From contig CABFPE010000518.1 in assembly GCA_900660155.1 (NCBI GenBank), forward strand, positions 490,349-554,348: DNA of 64,000 bases. The letters run 5' to 3'. Both the position numbers and the translations under genes were made by a program. The stretch comes from Hofstenia miamia. Lineage: Eukaryota; Xenacoelomorpha; Acoela; Hofsteniidae. The notes beneath the pieces are model-generated. The model had not been told where the DNA came from, did no database searches, and saw only the letters and a list, made by a program, of their open reading frames with translations. Numbering within the stretch: position 1 is the stretch's first letter; every line of letters starts with the position of its first letter. Positions 1-12,409 of the stretch are shown here, one piece after another.

Positions 1-34
1 GGAGGGGCCATGCCCCCCCTTAATTACGGCCCTG
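1..34. mobile_element. Possible terminal fragment of a hAT-like DNA transposon
   Basis: The window opens in a GC-rich patch unlike its AT-rich surroundings. Read on the minus strand from position 34 it starts CAGGGCCGTAATTAAGGGGG, the CAG-plus-G-run style of many hAT termini and similar to the end of the better supported hAT element at 40,091. The other end lies outside the window, so neither a target-site duplication nor a partner terminus can be tested. Confidence 0.3.
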
Positions 35-3000
35 ACCGAATCCAGAAATTGATCAATCAATAGAACATACGAAGACATTGTATATTCAATATAGATTGAG
101 TAATTTAATTTATACTGATTAATATTAAGACAACATAACAACATAAAAACAACACCAGGACCTAGACGACAGAAGAGAATGTTATACTGGATATTAATGT
201 GAGAAAATAATTTTGAAATGTGCTTTTTGCATGCTGTATACATATTGCAAATATCAAAATAAAAATTGACTAGAAATTTTACCTAAGTGTATTTCCATCT
301 TGCAATCAATGATTGAACATCAGTGGCATGTGCCATACACCTCCAAACATTTCGATTTCTACAGCATGTTCATAAACTTCTATACATTGTAAAGTAAACA
401 ACATAGGGTTTAAAGTTGCTCAACATTTTGCGCTAGTACATAGTCTACATGAAGATCTTACTTATAGTGAAAATTGTAAGAAATCAAACTTCCGAACAAT
501 TTACACAAATTTATTAAGTCAAAAAATTATGAAAAATTATTTTCAGGGTTAGATAATTTAAAAATTTACTATATAGTAATTTATTATCAACCCTAATCAA
601 CCGATGATTTTTTATAATCTGTAATAATTCCTTCCAAAAAACACTCATCACTCAAGAACTAATAAAGATATCCAATTGCGAAAGACCAAATGATAAAGGA
701 ATATCTCCTCTGACGTATGCTTGAAAATCGCGCCAGTTCACGTACTGTTAGAGGAATGGCTTTCTGCGAAATCGTCCTACCCAACAACTGCAAGTCACAA
801 TCTCAGAATTTGAGCTCGACGCGTGTGATCGGGATTTGGAAGATCCACATGTATCTACTAATACATAAAAAATAGCTGATATTAGCGGTTGCTCTCATGG
901 GGTTTAAGTCTCTATATTCTTGAAAAAATTGGGTATTGTGATAACCTGAAGGTTTTTCAAAAAACCGAATTTTTCACTAAAATAGGTAGTACTATCGCGT
1001 AATTCAGTTACAGAACTAAATCTTAGCGCAAATCTCAACACTATATGGGAGCGAATTTACTTATAGATTAGTTCATCTCCAAGGATTTTTCAATGTCTTA
1101 ATAACATTTTTTCGAAAATATGGATAAAATTGACATTTTAATGTCACATACGACAGATTGAGTTAAGATATTGAACTCCAACAACAACATAAAACATTAT
1201 TCCATTTACCACGAAAATAGACATTTCACATCGAGAAATATGACCACAGTAGAAGAGTTTCGATAGTAAAAAATGAACAGATTTAATCCAGCTATGGACG
1301 TAAAATATATGAATTAATCATATTCAGCCTTATTGGTTCGGGCTCTTCATGGGTTGCATTATATTAAAACGAAGCTTCATATCAGCACTATCAATTAAGA
1401 ATTTTAAGAATTTTGATGACCTCATAAAACGCAAAATTGAGAAATTTTTTAAATCAATTAAACATTAGGCAAGATGGTTGGAAATAATGGAATTTAATAG
1501 AATTCATTCCCAAATGATAGATATAATTTTTTTTAATTCCATATTTACGTTATGTCCGATGAGAAAAAATATTCAAAAATTTTCGCAGAAATGGAAATAC
1601 CCTACGCCCGTTGAAAAACAATATTATACTTTTAAATGAGCATATTTATAAAAATTTTTTTAGTGCGTTATGAACACTAATAAAGGTTGGTAATCGCAAC
1701 GTATATATGAGTATTTCAATATTATAATAACATTGAATCATCTTAATACGTAAGATATTGAGTTTGGAAAAATACACACATATCACTACAATAATTAATA
1801 AATAGAAGTACTTGTAGAATTCAATGAGAACAATTTAGATAAGGATGTTTAGTATTCAAAAACTCTTATTCATTTAAACGGAAATTAACACATAATTTAG
1901 TATGTCACCAAAGCAAATGAGCTCTTCCGAAAACTTGAAAGCGTGGGAGGAATTTTCAAATTAAACCAATTTTGTATGGTAATCTTTAGTTACTTTATTC
2001 TATTTTAAAATAATTGCTTGTTAGGTATTATTTGGGATGACGTTAACTTTCCAATAAAAAGCATTTTTATTGACAGTAGTAAAGATCTGATAATCGAAAT
2101 TGAAGATGAACATGACCTAGGTCCAAAATTTGATGTGAAAAATGAACTTTTTCACACATAAGAAAATAGTTAATAAAACGATTGTTAAAATAGGAATCTT
2201 GTCTAGTAAGTGAATTGAAGGTTGATCAGCAGTAGCTTGCCTGACAATATATTTGATGGCCAACATTTTTCCAAACATTGAACAACACATAGAGCACTGA
2301 AAACTCCGGCCTATACCATGACTTGTAGTTAGTAAAAAAAGCATTCGCAGTAAGTAATGGATAATGCAAAATTGTCAACGGAATTCCATTGATACTATAA
2401 AAACCAGTAGCTGATAAAGTAATATTTCTTAGAGTGACCCAAGGTACAATACAATGCAAAATTTTGTTACTAAATACTTTCTGTAAGTAATTTTCTATTG
2501 CATCATTTTAATGAATTTTTCAAATTTTAGAGGGGACCCGGAACCCCTCTGCATCCGCCTCGAAAAAAACATATTTGCTGCAAACACAAATCCATTTATA
2601 GATGACGTTTTACAAGAATTAGGTGAATTTAATAGTATTTCGCGATTCAAAGAACAAAGCAAAATTGTTTGGATTTATAACATAATATAGACGTGCATAG
2701 TTGTGTAAACATAACTATTGTATAATTAAATTTCGGTTCAAGGACAGGTCGCACTGTGAAATGTTGGAGCAAATCAAAAACATGTTACGTGAGCAATACG
2801 AATGGAATGATGTAACCGTCATAGAGCTTAAAATTAACTAGTTCTACTTAGAATTCAATTTCACTTTCACTATAACTTTATCAACATTTAAGTCGTATAG
2901 CATATCCTGTGAAACTCTTTAAGTGTTTATACATTGCTTGCTGCGCAAAACAACTTTTAAATTTCAGCTTAGTTTCCGAATATGGAAAATATGTCATGCA

Positions 3001-3778
3001 AATGTTACTGTGCCACCGACTTTGAAAATTTAAAATTGTAAAGCATTAACAATGAAATTATTTACACATATTGCTGCTAGTCATATAATGAGCGTTATTT
3101 ATAATTATTAAAAGTTACCAACGGAATATATAACAAAAGAAAAGAAAACTTACCGGTAGCGGAGTATAACCAAAAGACAACGTTGTGATTTAATTAACGT
3201 TCTAGCTTACAAACAAAAAACAATAATTCCCACGTTTTTGTTTTCTGTTGTGTGATTAATTAAAAACGTAACGCGCATGCAATTTGTTTATTAATATATG
3301 AATTAATGAGATTATCAATTCTTTCTGGTGACAGAGGAACAAAGACTAATAAATAAAAAATGTTGCTACAAAAACAGCTTACGTCAATATTAATAATAAC
3401 AAAATATGTTACAAATAAAACAAACAGTTGAAATACGTTTCAATTTATTGTGTTTGTTAAACGCTCAATAAAGTGATAATTTCGATGCAAAGTGGCGCCT
3501 TGGCTACATAAACACAATCTGTAGCTAGTCCTATAAATAAAATAAAATGGATGCCGAATTCAAATGCTGTGTCGTTTATTAAATTAAATTTTATGGCATT
3601 CATTTTGCAAGGAATTTATAAAGATAAAATGCCTCACAATGACATAGCCGTGTATATAGCTTTAAATTTAACATATTGTGTAGTCGTAATAATTTTAATT
3701 TATCCCTATGCCAAATCTATGACAAGCCGACAGTATTTTATGTACACATACAGTTTATATATAAATAAACATAAAGAT

Positions 3779-3824
<46 letters not shown>

Positions 3825-6800
3825 TGTATATATTTCAATAACGAAGTCAAGAGCTAGGTAAGCTGCCTTTGAAAATTTTCAAGTTATCACAAAAATTATT
3901 TCAAAGGAAAATACATATCTGATCCAAGATTTTTTAATCTTACACAGTTCATTGACCTACTTAAATATTTATTCATTCAACAAGGTTTTCAAGAGTGGAA
4001 TCTAGATAACTGAAGAGATAGTGTGAGTTCGTTTTACTTTAGCCTTAATGTTTTTTGCATTTTGGGACAATATTACTACTGTAAAAACATTGAATATTGA
4101 AACTGCACCCTTCACACTCAAACAATGTTCCTAAAAAATTATTGTCAAATTACAACAAACGCATATACAATGCACAAAAAAGATACAAGAAGTTAAAGTC
4201 CTATACTTTAATTATATAATAGGATGTCTTGGTTTGAATATTCTTAGTATCTTATAGTAGTTTTGGATACTAATCATAAAAACGAATAACCCGACAATAT
4301 AGATCGACTATACATCAGTAATATCGCCGGCAATTTACTTGAATAACTTACGCATTCTCTAAACCCTATATTTAATATATGTTAGCATATTATAATGAAG
4401 TGTTCCATTTTTTCCTAGAATACCTTTGCATTCTCGATTAAAGAGTATTAAGAAGGAATATTAAGGGAACCCCTTGCAGACATATGAATATTTGCCATTT
4501 GGTTTACATCTGCTGCGTCAAGGGTTCTCAAAGTTTAACCAAAATGAAGCTTTAAATATGCCTCAAACTTCAATCTGAATGTTTGTAAATTTGATTTTGA
4601 AGTTTGATATTTCTTAGATTGAGTTCATCCATTCAAACATTCAACAGTGCCCAATGAAAGTTTGAATTACATTTGAATTACTTGGTTATGGGTGGGTCTC
4701 GCCACTCCATACCCGCAAGATTTATCTTGTATCGATAGATACACTGTTCTGCGGATTGCTGTTCCTAACTATCAATATGTGCGGTATAATCCTAGTTTGA
4801 TTTGATTTCTAAATGCCACCAATCACAGGAAGAATGAATTTTCATTTCAAATCCTCTTCAAAGAGCAGTACATTAAGCATGTATGGAAAACTTCCCAGTA
4901 CATTAATAATTGAACAGTTGAAGTCAGTAAGTTGTCAGAATGCGTACCTTCAACTGCAATTTCCACAGAATAAGTTAGTACAGATTTACTGAAATAGGTA
5001 TAAAATCAAGTGCATATTTGCCTATACCATGTAGCTTTTGCAGCATTTTGATCAGGGACGTAGCCAAGTGATCTACACTACAGCCGTCATTGCAGTATAA
5101 TTGCAAAGGGTGTAACATCGATTATCGGGAAAACGATAATTGGTGATAGTATCGATAATATTTTTTATCGCAACTTTGAAAAATATCGACGGACCCATCG
5201 GTCTCGTACGATAATTGCTGATTCCGGTTGGCACACTCAAAACTAAACATTGAAAAAACACTGAAATGCATTTCTTGTACATCAAAACTTGTTGAACGTT
5301 TTTTCAGTCATGTTAAATATATTTGTATAACTAACGATAATAAAACTTTTTTACTGACTTAGAAAATTACATGTTTTATCGTAACAAACGCTTTTGGAGG
5401 ATAAAGACTCAATGAAGTTGCTAAACTTTGTTCATAATCGATATATATATATATTGAGGTATACTAAACGGTCCTATAATCTATCAGAACCCAGACAATA
5501 ATATCCGCATCGACAATCTTTAGTCAACTCTGAACCACACATGTTTGATGAATCATCAATAATAAGCATTGCAATAAGACCATTGATTTTCATCAATACT
5601 CTATCATTGTGTCTGTCATTCTCAATTCATTAGGAAAAATTAAGACAATTGGCAAAAAATGTTTAGTCCCATTTCTTATTAATTGCCCCTGAGTGAAAAT
5701 TCTAGCTACCTCAATGTTTTCGATGACGTACATCATATTCAGGTTCAACTGTAGTTGCGTTATTCAGTTTTCAGATGGATTCATGTCATGAATTTATCGG
5801 TAATTATAATGAGAAATACGAGTAAGAAATACGATCAATCAGACAATTTATCGTCCCAACACTAATTAATATAATCATATTCCCGAATGCACGTGCATAA
5901 ATATATAAATACTGATTTTGACCATAGTTTTAAGTGTAACTACAATAAAATTATAGAATTAGAGTTGACATACAATTTATACAAAGCAGAACAGTAATTG
6001 AAATGCAATTTAATGCTTACTGCGTTTGCAACCTTCCCTAATGATTATATAATTAAAGTCTAAATAAATAATCATTTAGACAGACAAAAGATAAACAATA
6101 AATAATTTATCCAAACAATGTCAAGACGTTGATTACTTTTCAAAAACTTCGTCTGCACTAGCATTGGCGATAGCAACTTTTTGCTTCTATGCAACATTCA
6201 ATTTCTGAAATTGATCACGTCGTGAAATACACAAAATTTGGGCTATTTCGTTTATCCATTTTACACAATCTGATTAGAGATAGGTTTAGCTTGATTAAAT
6301 TCATTTTTTAAAAGAGACTAAACTACATACAGAGGCTCGTTGTTCTTAGAAACAACGAGGACGAATTTTGTCCATGGTTCTGAAATATGCCTATGTATAG
6401 GCTTGTCACTGTTCACCTTTTGCTTACCACTGAACACAACTGCGCACGTACGGTTCTTTAAGTTCAAGTGATTCATGTAGTGTTCTTTCCTATTCATTGT
6501 ATGTAAATGTCTAGTGCTATGTATCTTCTGCGACAATACATCTTTTTCCAGAGAGTATGAAATAACAGTCGAACGCAAAAAAACTATCTGGCGTTTTACA
6601 AAAGTTGTACTTGCATATATATATATTGAAATTTGAAAGAAGCTTGTTCCTATGTAGACATTACAGTGAAAACTATTCAGATAATAGATAATTGAGTATA
6701 CATATACAATGAAGTAAAGTGCCAGTAGTTCTCTATTATATTTCCATTTTCACTCTGCACATGTTTTTGCAATTGAATGGTTTCTTTTCAAATTCAAGTA

Positions 6801-6990
6801 TACCCTCTTCAAAAATATATAAATGCTCAAAGGTGTAAGAAAGTGAGACAGCAAAACAGCGTAATATGTTTACCAGAAGAGGTGATTGGTTGGTAAATGT
6901 TTCGAAGTTGCCAGTCAAACACCTTAGAGAGTCGGAAATGAATTTCCACTAAACAGCACTAATGACGCTCATGGTACATTGTCCAATACG
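35..6990. other. AT-rich intergenic DNA with no supported gene
   Basis: Open frames here are under 100 codons, lack recognisable motifs, and several are built on TA repeats. A GC-rich scrap at about 2,528-2,565 resembles a decayed hAT end. A patch rich in CGAT/ATCG lies near 5,117-5,218. I see no exon series with matched splice sites and no RNA gene. Confidence 0.6.
3780..3833. repeat. (TA)n/(GTATA)n microsatellite
   Basis: An uninterrupted run of alternating T and A with two GT-containing interruptions. The small open frame across it reads as an IYIYIY repeat and is not a gene. Confidence 0.9.
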
Positions 6991-6999
6991 TCGCCGCAT

Positions 7000-8600
7000 T
7001 ATTAGGACTTGAAGGAGGTTGCCATAGGGATACATGTGCTGTCATCTGAGCTTAGCATGGAGAAGAGATTAACAATATAATCTGGAACGTTGAACCGATG
7101 GATCGTGCGAACCATCAGCATGTATACCATACATTGGACGCGAGAGGATACAAAGCGCTAATGTAGCTCGTGAAGATAAGGCACTAAGGGTCAAATCGTT
7201 ACAATCCATAAATAATTTGAAGGACGCGTGCATGGCCCGTTCAAGCATCATAAGGAGACTTTGAGGGAACCCTGGATAGAGTGAGTTACAATACTCAAGT
7301 CTGAATATAACTAACCCTGGACAATGCTTTAGCGAATGTACTGAAGATAGTAGCAGCAGATCGGACAGACGTTGGATATCTGTTTCTGAAGGGAAAGAGT
7401 GTCCTAAAAAATAAATCCGAATCTTTTGACCAGGTAAATAGCAACTACCTCTTGGTAGAGTGAGATGCTGAGGAGTGTAGGGGTCAGCTATTATGACGTA
7501 GATGGATGATCATCAACTCAGTTTTCGAGTTATTAATTTTCAATAAGACAGGAGCAATTGAGTGGGATATTGAGCACCTTGCACCCATATAAATCTGTCA
7601 GTCATTAGTGTAAAAATGGTACCCAAAGCCAAGACGTCCAAGGATGTCACACAATGGAAATAGATATATGCAAAACAACCGAAGTCCAAGCATTGATCCC
7701 TGGGAAAAACCGCACGGCAGTTGGATGGGAACAGAAATAGAGGATCCAATACAAACGCGTTGTTACTGACCTGACTAGTATGAAAATAACCAGCTTAGAG
7801 AAAGCCCACAGATGCCAAGTTTGAACTTGGGGATAAAGCGAAGAAGGTGGTAGTCAACAGTGTCAAAACCGGCTCCGAAATTTATCATAAATAAGACATG
7901 CAAGCATCAACAGCAAAGCCATACAGTAGTGCAGTTTAGGTAGAGCTAAACTCACAGTACTCTGCCGAGAAACCATCGAGGACATTGTTTTCATTCAGGT
8001 ATCTTCGAGAAAAATCTGACATTTGTGATTGAGCGGAAATTGGAAAGAGTTTCTGGATCAAGAGATGGCTTTTTTCCGGAGTAGGGAGAAAATGGATAGT
8101 TTCAGGGCTTCTGGAAAAACCCCACAGACAAAAGACACGTTCATGAGGATAGAGAGAACCGGCAAGATAATTCGGAGACGTTATTCGAATTCTCCAGTCG
8201 GTAAAGGGCTCATTGTATTTGAGAGCGACGAAATGGCAGCGAAAACATCAGTATCAATATTGTTCACAAACATGTCCAAATGTCATAGCCCTTTGTGGAT
8301 GTTTGTATCAGTGTTGGTCACGCCATGATCTCGAATGCATTGAACTTTAGTATTCGTTGGATTTGTTTGCTAGATGAAAATTAAGGAGCCCGATGAGAGT
8401 TTGCAAGGTTGCTTACGTCCAAATAAGGAGTCAATGGAGCGTGATAGCTGCTGTTCAATGACACATTCGCTGAATAATGTGACATAGCACTTATATTTTA
8501 TCCACTTGATAGCATCATTCATGGTGATGCAGCAGGCATGCTGAAACTGACTTTTGGCCTGTACTGATTCTGCTTGTCGGAATCTTCACTCAGCTTACAA
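7000..8600 (-). mobile_element. Decayed CR1/L2-type LINE, reverse transcriptase relic
   Basis: Translating the minus strand and tolerating stops and frameshifts gives, in the right order, landmarks of a CR1/L2-like non-LTR reverse transcriptase. An LRKKPSLDPETLSNFRSI segment (about 8,020-8,120) matches the usual LLKKPSLDPxxLxNYRPIS block. Next comes an AGFDTVDYHLL segment (about 7,850). GFSQGSMLGLRLF (about 7,690) corresponds to PQGSVLGPLLF, followed by FYTND (about 7,610) in place of the catalytic FYADD. LEYCNSLYPGFPQSLL (about 7,230-7,300) corresponds to LDYCNSLLYGLP. The YADD motif is altered and stops are frequent, so it is inactive. No endonuclease domain was recognised. Clade assignment is by recall of family motifs. 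Confidence 0.8.
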
Positions 8601-9447
8601 TTTCGGATGATTCAATTTGAAAAGTGTCTCATTAAAAAACGATAGTCATTACAACGGATAGTCGTGGTATAGATTGGTGGTAACAGCTGAAGAACGCCGA
8701 AGATACAAAACTCAAGAGCTTCAAAATTTTTAATTCCTGCCAGAACAGATGCTTGCTATTAATTTCAGGATATTCCTGCAAAGACTCCAGTTCTTCCAGC
8801 ATTGTGGAATGCATATTGCCATCATCAGTTGCGAACAGAAGGTTGTAGTCGACAATGAGCAGGATTACAACAAGTATAATGTCACAATACATAGCACGGT
8901 GTTGCACTATTGCAGCGTGCCAACAGCATGTTTGAAATGAGGTTTCTGGGACAAACGGAGAGCTAGTAGAAACATGACGATTTATCGCGCCAGCCAATGC
9001 AATAACTTTGATGTTTTCTATATTATTCAAATAACTTGCATGCTCTTATGGCGAGCTTCTTGTAAAAAGTGTTTATAAAAATTATATTGATATCACACAG
9101 CTAACAGAGTTGCACTACTCAAAAAATATTTATATTTTGAATTATTGCAAAGTGACAATAAATTAATGCTCGATGTTACCATTTATTATGGAACAATTAT
9201 ATATTCGGCCACAAAAATGCATGTACAGTAAACTAAGTAAACCCGAAAATGCTCAACAGGCAAATAAGCCAAAATAAGTGTTCAAAAAGTCACTCAGATA
9301 TTATTACTCAAATAGTTTGCTCAGTTGCGCATTTGACAACACACATCGTTTTTGTTTCCCGTAGCTTCAACGATTACTGAAGTGGGACATTCGATACATT
9401 CTGATCGCTTCTTGTACATCATCGTCCACTTATTACGAGTCTTAATA
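8601..9447. other. Unassigned DNA between the LINE relic and mariner
   Basis: A 132-codon minus-strand frame at 8,632-9,030 is the longest here. It has no motif I recognise and sits where the upstream part of the LINE would be. It may be decayed element sequence or chance. Confidence 0.4.
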
Positions 9448-10774
9448 CGAGGGTTAGTCAATAAGTCTTGCACATTTTTTCATGTACAAGGTTTTATAAT
9501 GTTTTCATGTACCATCATGTCATAGTATGTAAGTATTTGTCTCTTGGAACAACTACTATCACTGTATACTTAACATTTGCTTAATTTTCTATCCATTCTA
9601 TTCTCTGTCTGCAGGTCATAATCAATCGAAAATGTTCTCTCGTCATGAGCAACACGCCTATGTGAAGATCGAGTTTATGCGAAATAAACGACAATTGGAA
9701 ATTCATGCTGCATTGGTAGAAGCTTGCAAGGAGGAGGCTGTCGATCGTTCGACTGTTACTCGATGGTTTCAGAGGTTTCGAGATGGTGACATGAGCATCG
9801 AAGACAAAGAGCGCAGTGGTCGACCGGTTTCTGTTACTGACCAAGAACACGAAGAACGAGTCCAAGAACTCTTGGAGGAGGACAGGCGGATAACTTGCGA
9901 TGAAATTGCCACTGAGATCGGCATCAGTCACGGGTCCGTTTACAAGATTCCTACAGACAATCTTGGCAAAAGGAAGGTAACGGCTCGATGGGTTCCTCAT
10001 CGTCTCAAGGATGAAGAAAAGCTTTCCCGCTACAGGATATCGATGCAGTTGCGCCAAAGATACCGTCGAGAAGGAGAGAGCTTCCTCCGAAGAATTGTGG
10101 CTATTGACGAAACGTGGATTCGATCGTACGAGCCCGAGCTGAAGCGGCAGTCGAGCGAGTGGCGGCACTCCGATTCTCCACGTCCCCAAAAGTACCGTCG
10201 TGAACAAAGCAAAGTGAAGCAAATGATGATCTTTGCTTAGGATTACATCGGCATCATTCTTGCTGATGCTGTTCCGGTTGGACAAACCGTCAATAAAGAA
10301 TACTACGCCGACTTCATCTCCAAGAAACTGAGGAACGCCTTGAGGAGAAAAAGACCAAACCTCCAGCCTCTCATCCTGCATGACAACGCCCACTGTCATA
10401 CCGCACAAACCGTTGTGGAGACTCTGGAAAACTTGAATTGGGAAGTTTTGCCTCACCCGGCATACAGTCCGGATTTGAGTCCTCCTGACTTTCATCTCTT
10501 CCCAAAACTCAAGGAACCCATGAGAGGGAAGCGGTACTCAACATTGGACGAATTGTCTGCAGCAGTGAAGACCCGCATTCGAGCGATGAACACGGAGGGT
10601 ACCGAAGACATTTTCAAACTGACACAAAGATGGGAAAGTGTGATCCGCAATGGTGGAGACTACATCGAAGGATTGTAAATGTGTATATATTCATGTTTCA
10701 AAATACAGTTTGGTTTATTATACTTTGTTTTGTTACTAAAATAGAAATGTACAAGACTTATTGACTAGCCCTTA
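9448..10774 (+). mobile_element. mariner (IS630/Tc1/mariner superfamily) DNA transposon, nearly full length
   Basis: About 1.33 kb bounded by TA dinucleotides (9,446-9,447 and 10,775-10,776) and by terminal inverted repeats of about 30 bp. The left end reads GGGTTAGTCAATAAGTCTTG and the right end, on the minus strand, GGGCTAGTCAATAAGTCTTG, with ACATTT continuing on both sides. The outermost two bases differ. A single transposase frame (9,632-10,678) fills the interior. The right end abuts a (TA)n microsatellite, a natural TA target. Base composition is clearly more GC-rich than the flanks, as expected for a recent arrival. Confidence 0.93.
9632..10678 (+). pseudogene. mariner transposase, one in-frame stop
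   Basis: The frame encodes 348 codons, the usual mariner transposase length. It would act by cut-and-paste transposition in the nucleus. The N-terminal half carries the paired helix-turn-helix region (STVTRWFQRFRDGDMSIEDKE, then RSGRP) and the WVPH linker motif. The catalytic DD34D set is visible: D in IDETW (about residue 161), D in LHDNAHCH, and D in YSPDLSPPDF, with 34 residues between the last two. The C-terminus ends normally (RWESVIRNGGDYIEGL). The only lesion seen is a TAG at 10,238-10,240, just before DYIG; the frame is open on both sides. Start ATG 9,632 is preceded by no better in-frame ATG. The single lesion suggests recent inactivation or a sequencing error. Confidence 0.92.
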
Positions 10775-12363
10775 TATATATATATATATATATCAAAATG
10801 GCATTAAATATGTTGATTTCCTCATCTTCAATACGAGATTCACCAATGCAACTGTTCTGAAAACGCAACTGGGCCTTGCCAATGTTAAATAATAAGCGGA
10901 GAAATTTAAATAATACAAAAAATTTGTAAACTATGCAAGACTTTATAGACGCTTCTAATTGGTGTACCGCAATATTAAAGCAACAATAGCAGAAAGCACT
11001 GCTTAATGAAATGTAAAGCAAAGATCAAACATTCATTAACTTTGATGTTTATGTAAAAAATTTTGGTTCATGAAGTTGTTGGTGAGTCTAAAAGACCCGC
11101 GAGGCCACGAATGAACAATAATGACTAAACAAAATTTAACCAAACAAGTGTACTTTACAAATTTCATCAATTACAAAAGCGTATTGCAAAGGCATTTCTC
11201 CAAATGTAAAATCTCTAAAACTGATTTAACAATTGACCGAAAGAGGCCACCTACAAATAAAAATTAGTCATCAGTTCAGGGCGAGGCTATCAGTCATTGG
11301 CGCATTCAGTTGACATTAAACACATTGGATTTCGCAGATTCTCTGGCAGTTTTGGTTTATTACGTGTTTTAATCGATTGGCTTAACCAATTCCTTAACAG
11401 ATTTTTTAATCGATTAACTAAAAATTGGCTAAACAGAGAATCTAGCTGGATATCCCTGCTTGATTCAGAGGATTATTATGGTTGATGAATGGGAAAATAT
11501 GTTCATCCATTTAAAATACTTAACGCAACATTGCAAAATATTTATCGATATTAAAACAAAAAATCTGTGACTACCGCATGCACATCTGACTTTGTTTACA
11601 TTGTGAACAGAGGAATTTCTATAAATTCGAATTATCAAAGAACAACAGCAGGAAAAAATTGCAATTCTTAAATTTTTAACACCAATGTTTTTTTAAATAA
11701 GTGCATGAGAAAACTAGAAGCATTGTAAAAGAATCTTTATGGGTAAATAACTGAGAGTGGTACGTTGTTTGAAGTATAGTATATTTCGCATATTCGAGTA
11801 TTTTCATCAGATAGTTGTACACTAAAATAAAAAAACAAAGATTCTGTCAATTGCTAAGGATTTATTTGAAACTCGTGTACACTGACAGATAGGCGATGAC
11901 AAGAGAACAATGCTTGCAAACACTCGTTGCATGCCACTCTTTCTAGAAACTGAACTTTAAACTCCATTGGAAATTAATAAAGACTACAAATGTATTGCAT
12001 AAATCCTAACAACAAACTACACAATTAAACTTAATAAACATATTATGGAATATTCTAACCTTTTTGAATATGAACTGTCGTTAAAGTCAATCAAAGTCAA
12101 AATTTCGAAAAAAAAATCAGTTTTGCCATAAATGTATTGTTAAGGTATCTTTTACTAATTGACTTTAACCAACAAATAACATAATTGCTAAAAAGTGAAT
12201 TCTGTAAGTCAAAGTCAGTAAGTTTTGCCAAGCAACGGGCCCTAGCAACAAAGGTAGTTTGTTTTTTTGCCTCTCAAATAAATATAATAAAACAACTTAA
12301 TTGAATTGCTTAGTATAGCAACATCTTTTGGCAACCAGAAACACCAACCCGGAAGTTTATAAC

Positions 12364-12366
<3 letters not shown>

Positions 12367-12406
<40 letters not shown>
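12367..12406. repeat. (AT)n microsatellite
   Basis: About 40 bases of perfect alternating AT. Confidence 0.95.

Positions 12407-12409
<3 letters not shown>

Noticed and set aside
2528-2565. GC-rich patch resembling a hAT end
   Set aside because: It has no partner terminus or target duplication and is too short to annotate as an element.
8029-8328. 99-codon plus-strand frame
   Set aside because: It is antisense to the LINE reverse transcriptase block on the minus strand.
8632-9030. 132-codon minus-strand frame
   Set aside because: No motif, splice partner or family resemblance that I can defend. Noted only as unassigned.
9581-10495. 304-codon minus-strand open frame, the longest in the window
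   Set aside because: It is the antisense shadow of the mariner transposase. The plus-strand frame has all family motifs and this one has none.
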